From Actinomycetota bacterium (GTDB lineage Bacteria > Actinomycetota > Acidimicrobiia > Acidimicrobiales > Microtrichaceae), in the NCBI GenBank assembly GCA_009700815.1, contig WLLG01000057.1:1-9535 (forward strand): a stretch of DNA of 9,535 nucleotides. Reading direction: 5' to 3'. This document shows positions 5,101 to 9,535 of the stretch, piece by piece. The notes under the pieces were generated by a model. That model was given only the letters and a program-made list of their open reading frames with translations, did not search any database and was not told the DNA's origin. The stretch's first letter is position 1. The number at the start of each line of letters is the position of its first letter. A program made the position numbers and the translations under genes.

Positions 5101-6912
5101 GTGGAATCAACCGAGCCGGAATCAACCGAGGCTGTGTCAATCGAGCCTGAGACAGCGGAGGCTGTGAAAACCCCACGCCGCCGCGTCTCCTTTTTTCGGG
5201 TGGTAGTGGCCCTTCTGCTGGTGGCAGGCGTGAGCTTCGCAACTGTGAGCTTTGTGAACCGGGCTGTAGATCAATCGGCGAAGGGCAATCCGACGGCGTG
5301 GTTTGCCCCGTATGTTGACGCCACGTTGGTTCCGACTTTTCCGTTTGAGAACCCCGTAGAAGGTGGCTCAAAAGATGTAGTACTTGGCTTTATCGTTGCC
5401 GATCGAGACGGCGGGTGTGCCCCAACCTGGGGGACCTACGTAGACCTTGATGGAGCGGCTACCTCGTTCGACCTTGATCGCAGGATTACGCGTCTACGAG
5501 CAGCTGGTGGAAACGCGATTGTGTCATTTGGTGGTCTGAGCAACTCCGAACTTGCCCTTCGTTGTAAGTCGCCCGCCGATCTTGCAGAGGCCTACCGAGA
5601 GGTGATTAACCGGTACGAGCTTGCAACAGTAGATTTTGATATTGAAGGCGAAGCGCTAGCCTACACTGCAGCGAATCAACGCCGAGGTGAAGCGCTGAAG
5701 CTCCTTCAGGATGAAGCAACGAAGGCGAACCGAGAGCTTGCTGTGTGGTTGACACTCCCGGTTGCCCCGCAGGGACTAACCGCAGATGGCCTTGCGGCCG
5801 TTGAGGCCACGCTTGCTGCTGGGGTCGACCTTGCCGGGGTGAATGTGATGACCATGGACTACGGGGCTGGCCGTCCGGAATCAATGTCGATGGCGGCTGC
5901 AAACGAGGAAGCTCTGCAGTCAACCTTCACACAGCTAGACGGTGCCTATGAGCGGGCGGGCAACAAGCTGCAGCCGGCTGAACTCTGGGGCAAAATCGGC
6001 GCAACCCCAATGGTGGGAACGCAAGACACCATCCCTGATCAGTTCACCATTTCGGACGCACAGGCGTTGATCTCTTTTGCCAAAGTGAACGGCCTTGGCC
6101 GACTCTCGCTGTGGTCGGCGAACCGAGATGGTCCCTGCGGGTCTCAGATGGACGAACTCATTGTGAGCAACACATGCAGTGGGGTGAAGCAGGAACCGCT
6201 TGAATTCTCTCGAATTCTGAACAACCTGACGGGGCGGGCAATTGGCAAGGATGAGCAGGTGACCACGACTACCGAACGGCCAGTTCTTGTCGATGATGCG
6301 CTCACGAGTCCCTACCCGATATGGCAGGACAGCCGGATCTATGTTGAGGGTCAGAAGATCGTTTGGCACGGAAACGTGTACGTCGCGAAATGGTGGACCA
6401 AAGAGAATCGACCCGATGAGCGCGTCGAGAACCTGTGGGATTCACCCTGGCGCTACCTCGGCCCTGTCATGCCGAACGATCGACCTGCTCCCAAGCCAGA
6501 CCTTCCTAACGGCACGTATCCCGCTTGGAACAAGGCTTCGGTCTATGCCAAGGGGAAGCGAGTTCTCTTTCAGGGGATGGCATACCAGGCAAAGTGGTAC
6601 ACCCAGGGTGACGCGCCGAGTCCAGATCGACCATGGGAAACCCCTTGGCAACCAGTCTCGGTTGATCTTGCAGGGTCGCTGAAGGATCTTGGGGCGAGCC
6701 TTCCCGATTGGAGCGGCGCTGTTGCGTACGAGGCCGGCTCGCAAATTCGTTATCAGGGCGTTGCGTATGAGGCCACGCGGTGGAATCAGGCCGACGCTCC
6801 GGGTAGTAAGAATCTGACCGCTGGACTCCCAACCTGGCTGCCGCTCGACGCAACTGGCGACGCAACTGGCGACGCGGCTGGCACCTCGAACACAACGGTG
6901 CCGATGAGCTAA
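5101..6912 (+). CDS. Membrane-tethered GH18 chitinase with three CBM5/12 chitin-binding modules
   Basis: A 603-residue enzyme predicted to hydrolyse beta-1,4-GlcNAc bonds outside the cell. Residues 1-22 are an acidic 5-residue repeat, then KTPRRR and one hydrophobic segment (31-51) with no clear AxA cleavage site, so it is probably a signal anchor. The GH18 barrel spans about 65-355: VSFGG at 141-145, VDFDIEG at 177-183 with catalytic Glu182, MTMDYG at 250-255, and the late-barrel Trp in LSLWSANRD (335-343). Of the classical DxxDxDxE motif, DxDxE is present but the first Asp is Ala175. Three aromatic-rich carbohydrate-binding modules follow at about 404-455, 473-519 and 534-581, each of the form 'W....Y..G..V...G..Y.AKW......P......W'. 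A DATG/DATG/DAAG linker ends the protein. The GTG at 5101 was chosen because GGAG lies 7 bases upstream; a TTG at 5086 would add five residues. It is divergent from the glycosyltransferase and 20 bases tail-to-tail with the beta-propeller gene. Confidence 0.9.
   Translation: MESTEPESTEAVSIEPETAEAVKTPRRRVSFFRVVVALLLVAGVSFATVSFVNRAVDQSAKGNPTAWFAPYVDATLVPTFPFENPVEGGSKDVVLGFIVADRDGGCAPTWGTYVDLDGAATSFDLDRRITRLRAAGGNAIVSFGGLSNSELALRCKSPADLAEAYREVINRYELATVDFDIEGEALAYTAANQRRGEALKLLQDEATKANRELAVWLTLPVAPQGLTADGLAAVEATLAAGVDLAGVNVMTMDYGAGRPESMSMAAANEEALQSTFTQLDGAYERAGNKLQPAELWGKIGATPMVGTQDTIPDQFTISDAQALISFAKVNGLGRLSLWSANRDGPCGSQMDELIVSNTCSGVKQEPLEFSRILNNLTGRAIGKDEQVTTTTERPVLVDDALTSPYPIWQDSRIYVEGQKIVWHGNVYVAKWWTKENRPDERVENLWDSPWRYLGPVMPNDRPAPKPDLPNGTYPAWNKASVYAKGKRVLFQGMAYQAKWYTQGDAPSPDRPWETPWQPVSVDLAGSLKDLGASLPDWSGAVAYEAGSQIRYQGVAYEATRWNQADAPGSKNLTAGLPTWLPLDATGDATGDAAGTSNTTVPMS
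5104..5163 (+). repeat. Four degenerate 15-bp repeats at the chitinase N-terminus
   Basis: Consecutive 15-base units encode ESTEP, ESTEA, VSIEP and ETAEA; the first two units differ only in the last codon. They make a short acidic cytoplasmic tail just before the basic residues and the membrane anchor. The unit is a multiple of three, so copy-number change would keep the frame. Confidence 0.75.
6847..6882 (+). repeat. Three 12-bp tandem repeats near the chitinase C-terminus
   Basis: GACGCAACTGGC occurs twice (6847-6858, 6859-6870), followed by GACGCGGCTGGC (6871-6882), encoding DATG, DATG and DAAG after the third chitin-binding module. This is an in-frame linker-type repeat of no visible catalytic role. 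Confidence 0.85.
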
Positions 6913-6919
6913 CCGGTTA
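6910..6919. other. 10-bp palindrome in the convergent gap
   Basis: TAACCGGTTA overlaps the chitinase stop codon in a gap of only 20 bases between two convergent genes. It has no T-run and is too short for a typical intrinsic terminator, so transcripts from both sides probably overlap at their 3' ends. Confidence 0.3.
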
Positions 6920-6932
6920 ACGCACAGAACTC

Positions 6933-8663
6933 CTAGTCGCCGGCACCCACCGACAGGTTTTCTGTTGGCGAGGTGAGCTTCCCGTCATCGCGCAGGGCAA
7001 AGAACTTGCCGCCGCGAGTACCCACAAAAATAGAGCCTTCCCACACAGCTGGTGTGGCCTCGATGCACCCGCCCAGCTTGAGTTCCCACAGCTGTGGTGG
7101 CACCACTTTGGTATCCGAAACGTCGTAGCCGCGAAGCACACCGTTGCAGTCGCCGTAGACCAGCGTGTTCTCAACAGTCACTGGTGATTGCCAGGTTGGT
7201 CCCGGCAATTTGATGGTCCATCGTTCGGCACCAGTTTCGCGGTCAAGCGCCAGCAACTTCCCGCCATTTGTCGCCGCAATGACGACGTCTTTGTAAAGAG
7301 CAGGAGTAGTCCAAAATCCCGCTGTTGCTGCAACGCGATCGTCGTATTTCCACACAAGCGGATCATCCGGCTTCTTGGGGTCAAGCTTCATCAACTGTCC
7401 CACCTCGGCTGATCGCGAGTTGCCTCGTTCGTACTCAACTGCCACGTATAAGAACCCCTCGGCATCGATTGCAATGCTGGCGTCGGTGTCATCACCAACC
7501 CAGTATCGGAACGTCTGCTTGGGCTCACCGGTCCCCGCTATTTCAGGCTCAAGATCCCAACCCGAGACCAATCCGCCAGAGTTGGCGTAGTAGACGGTGT
7601 TGCCAGACACAGCGACGGAATCCTCAATAGACATCTCTTTTGCCCGATTTCTGGCAAGGTCGCTGATGACCTGCTGGTCCCAGCTTGGCGTATTGAACAC
7701 CAGCTTGGGGTCGATTGTCACCAGGCCATCGGCGCCATAGGCGCGATTAAGTTTGACCATGTGGAATTGGCTGTTCTCTCCGCCCTCGAGCAAATAGTCA
7801 TCAAGAATCAGACCCGAACCATCCCAGTCGTCATTCCATAAAGTGGGAGATACAGCGGTGGCCGACAGTTTCCAGAGCTCAACGGCCTCGCCCGGTCGGT
7901 CGATTGCGAGGGCCCGGTAGTAGCTGTCACGGCTGCCTGAATAGACAATCGGAAAGCCGTTCGGATCCACCGTGACGGAGCCCTTAATGATGTCGCCAGT
8001 CTTGAACGGGGGAAGAATATCTTCGCCCGTGTTGCCATCCATGAAATGGACAGCGCCGTCGTAGGCCCCGAACACGACCCACAAGCGACCATCGCGATTG
8101 AACACTGCCGGCTGTCCTGTCCAACCCATTCCGCACCAAGACTTTGTCACTCCCTTCGACGAGGAGCTCGAACACATCCCGCCGTCCTTGGGGTAGTACC
8201 AAGCAACTTTCGGGGCCTTTGGGACGGGGCCCCTGCCGTAATACGAGCGGGTGGGGTTACCTCGAAAGGTCAACAGCCCCGGCACCTCGGCCGACCACAT
8301 GTGACCCGAGCTTGCTGGGTTGACGAGCTGCCCTTTTACTGCAGGTACGGGAACCTGAAGTGGGTCTTTGACCGCAGGCTTCTTGAGTTCGGTTGTCGTG
8401 CTTGCGTCTTCGGATTCCGCAGTTGAGGTACTGCTGCTCGTAGCGCCACCCTGGGTTGCATCCTCTTTGGTCTTGCCTCCCGAGAGCATGCTGCCAACAA
8501 CTAGGACAATGAGAAATACGGCAACCAAGCCGCATGCTACAAACAGTCGACGCCGCTGAGCGACCTGCTTTGTGCTTGGTGCCAAGTTCCGGTCACGCTG
8601 GAATTGATAGCCGTCAGGGCTGCCTGCGCCATCGGGGTCATTTGGGTGGTGGGGGTCTGTCAT
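6933..8663 (-). CDS. Membrane-anchored PQQ-type beta-propeller protein
   Basis: A 576-residue protein with a short cytoplasmic N-terminus (1-37, ending QRRR), one membrane segment (39-60) and a Ser/Thr-rich linker (62-95). From about 125 it is repeated beta-strand sequence of PQQ-like propeller blades, such as 'GRLWVVFGAYDGAVHFMDGNTGE', 'TNGGKLLALDRETGAERW' and 'GSIFVGTRGGKFFALRDDG'. Cys164/Cys177 and Cys506/Cys533 could form disulfides outside the membrane. Such propellers are mostly binding or scaffolding platforms (BamB-like proteins are one example); no enzyme-type PQQ site can be claimed. The ATG at 8663 forms an ATGA overlap with a TGA that ends the frame continuing past the prfC stop. 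A weak GGCGAAG lies about 10 bases before it. It probably shares a transcript with prfC (83-base gap, same strand). The function is unknown. Confidence 0.82.
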   Translation of the reverse strand: MTDPHHPNDPDGAGSPDGYQFQRDRNLAPSTKQVAQRRRLFVACGLVAVFLIVLVVGSMLSGGKTKEDATQGGATSSSTSTAESEDASTTTELKKPAVKDPLQVPVPAVKGQLVNPASSGHMWSAEVPGLLTFRGNPTRSYYGRGPVPKAPKVAWYYPKDGGMCSSSSSKGVTKSWCGMGWTGQPAVFNRDGRLWVVFGAYDGAVHFMDGNTGEDILPPFKTGDIIKGSVTVDPNGFPIVYSGSRDSYYRALAIDRPGEAVELWKLSATAVSPTLWNDDWDGSGLILDDYLLEGGENSQFHMVKLNRAYGADGLVTIDPKLVFNTPSWDQQVISDLARNRAKEMSIEDSVAVSGNTVYYANSGGLVSGWDLEPEIAGTGEPKQTFRYWVGDDTDASIAIDAEGFLYVAVEYERGNSRSAEVGQLMKLDPKKPDDPLVWKYDDRVAATAGFWTTPALYKDVVIAATNGGKLLALDRETGAERWTIKLPGPTWQSPVTVENTLVYGDCNGVLRGYDVSDTKVVPPQLWELKLGGCIEATPAVWEGSIFVGTRGGKFFALRDDGKLTSPTENLSVGAGD

Positions 8664-8746
8664 GCTTCACCATCTTCGCCGATAATTGCCCGAGTAGTGG
8701 TGTTTTGTGGCTGTGGCTGCGGCTGCGGGCGCGGGCGCAGAGGCTT
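8660..8746 (-). other. In-frame open extension after the prfC amber stop
   Basis: Past the prfC TAG (8749-8747) the same frame has 28 sense codons, then TGA at 8662-8660. The predicted tail begins KPLRPRPQPQPQPQ and ends GEDGEA. Its TGA overlaps the ATG of the beta-propeller gene as ATGA, a common translational-coupling arrangement. This is either a former coding tail cut off by a CAG-to-TAG change, a readthrough product, or chance; the sequence alone cannot say. Confidence 0.4.
8707..8742 (-). repeat. Hexamer tandem repeat just downstream of the prfC stop
   Basis: On the plus strand the units are GTGGCT, GTGGCT, GCGGCT, GCGGGC, GCGGGC and GCAGAG, six degenerate 6-bp copies in a row. On the minus strand, in the prfC frame, they read as alternating Pro and Gln or Arg. 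The period is a multiple of three, as is usual for a repeat kept under coding constraint. Confidence 0.75.
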
Positions 8747-9535
8747 CTACTGCCGCAGTTCGCCCTCTGCAACGAGGCGATCCAAGGTCAGCTCGGGCTG
8801 CTCGGCAATCAGGCGATCCAGCCAGTAACTGGACTCAAAGACAGCCAGCAATGTGCCGTCGCTGCGAGCCAGAACATCTACGCCTTGCATGGCCCGAAGC
8901 GTGGGTGCGGATTCGGCGTCGGTACGCCGGGCCACTTTGTAGTTCGTCATGGAGAACTCAACGGGAGCGCCGAACTCATTCTCGAGCCGGTGCTTTGCAA
9001 CCTCAAACTGCAGCGCACCAACAGCTGCTAGCACAGGTGACTGATCCCCGTAGTCAGGGTCACGCAACACCTGAATGACACCCTCTTCGTCTAGCTGGGT
9101 GATGCCGTTTCTGAACTGCTTGGTGCGACTCACATCGGTGGTGCGCGCAATGGCAAAGAACTCTGGGGCAAAGCTTGGGATCTCTGGGAATGTCACAGCG
9201 GTCTCTGCCCACAAGGTGTCTCCCACGCGCACATCATTTGCGTTCACCAGGCCGATTACGTCTCCCGGAAAGGCCTCTTCGAGGGTCTCGCGTTCTTGGC
9301 CAAAAACCGAGTGAGCGTACTTGGTGGCGAAGGGCTTTCTGCTGCGATCTTGAATGACCACCATGCCGCGCTCGAAGCGGCCCGAACACACTCGCAAGAA
9401 CGCGATCCGGTCGCGATGAGAGCGGTCCATGTTTGCCTGCACCTTGAACACAAACCCAGAGAATGGCGAATCGAGTGGGCGCTTTTCTCCAGAGGTGTCG
9501 GCCCGAGGTGACGGGCTTGGCACCTCGTCTATGAC
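8747..9535 (-). CDS. prfC: Peptide chain release factor 3 (RF3), C-terminal part, 5' end outside the window
   Basis: The visible 262 residues match the C-terminal half of RF3, the translational GTPase that recycles RF1/RF2 from the ribosome after peptide release. Recognisable blocks are FSGFVFKVQANMD..HRDRIAFLRVCSG (domain II), EEAFPGDVIGLVN, FPEIPSFAPEFF, the domain III segment ITQLDEEGVIQVLRD, and AVGALQFEVAKHRLENEF. These line up with what I recall of E. coli RF3. The GTPase domain lies beyond the right edge; the frame is open to base 9535 (V-I-D-E before a GTG at 9523), so that GTG is internal, not a start. The gene ends LVAEGELRQ-TAG, close to where RF3 homology normally stops, and a 28-codon in-frame extension follows. 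The beta-propeller gene lies 83 bases downstream on the same strand. Confidence 0.95.
   Translation of the reverse strand, partial: VIDEVPSPSPRADTSGEKRPLDSPFSGFVFKVQANMDRSHRDRIAFLRVCSGRFERGMVVIQDRSRKPFATKYAHSVFGQERETLEEAFPGDVIGLVNANDVRVGDTLWAETAVTFPEIPSFAPEFFAIARTTDVSRTKQFRNGITQLDEEGVIQVLRDPDYGDQSPVLAAVGALQFEVAKHRLENEFGAPVEFSMTNYKVARRTDAESAPTLRAMQGVDVLARSDGTLLAVFESSYWLDRLIAEQPELTLDRLVAEGELRQ

Noticed and set aside
2098..8749. Genome-wide reassignment of TAG as a sense codon
   Set aside because: The propeller TAG is followed by another TAG after only seven codons, protein lengths fit their families with TAG as stop, and no suppressor tRNA is visible here.
8534..9031. 165-codon plus-strand ORF
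   Set aside because: It is antisense to prfC and the start of the propeller gene, both clearly real; its Gly/Arg/Cys-rich reading is typical of a shadow frame.
9521..9523. GTG as the start of a short RF3-like protein
   Set aside because: The frame stays open to the window edge, and the sequence there matches an internal part of RF3, so the gene is simply cut by the edge.

Overview
The window looks like a chromosomal stretch from a moderately GC-rich actinobacterium. This rests on the high GC of most codons, an IS3-type transposase tail with the usual 'GGTTTGGTGGAGAC' end sequence, a tRNA gene that does not encode its CCA, and the style of the secreted and membrane proteins. The genus cannot be fixed from the sequence alone. 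There are five substantial protein genes, one tRNA and the tail of an insertion sequence. No gene-free stretch exceeds 300 bases.

Layout, left to right. (1) 1-148: last 33 codons and right end of an IS3-family element. (2) 227-332: tRNA-Ala(TGC) on the minus strand with its terminator. (3) 415-1929 (minus): secreted protein with an Ig-like beta domain and a C-terminal DUF4214-like helical domain. (4) 2098-4887 (minus): a large multi-pass processive family 2 glycosyltransferase with the cellulose/chitin-synthase signature (D, DAD, ED, QRQRW). (5) 4888-5100: divergent control region with a perfect 12-bp palindrome and extra half-sites. (6) 5101-6912 (plus): membrane-tethered family 18 chitinase with three chitin-binding (CBM5/12) modules. 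(7) 6933-8663 (minus): single-pass membrane protein with an extracytoplasmic PQQ-type beta-propeller. (8) 8747-9535 (minus): the C-terminal part of peptide chain release factor 3 (prfC), running off the right edge.

Genes 3-6 plausibly form one functional locus: a polymer-making membrane synthase, a secreted companion downstream of it, and a divergently transcribed hydrolase aimed at beta-1,4-GlcNAc polymers, all sharing one control region. That resembles synthase-dependent exopolysaccharide loci, which often pair a GT2 synthase with a glycoside hydrolase. The polymer itself is not shown by the sequence.

The least expected signal is at two gene ends. Both the glycosyltransferase and prfC end in TAG next to a short tandem repeat, and in both the frame stays open beyond that TAG. 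It runs 56 sense codons into the next gene's start in the first case. In the second it runs 28 codons to a TGA that overlaps the next gene's ATG in an ATGA arrangement. Chance, recent CAG-to-TAG changes, or programmed readthrough could each explain this.
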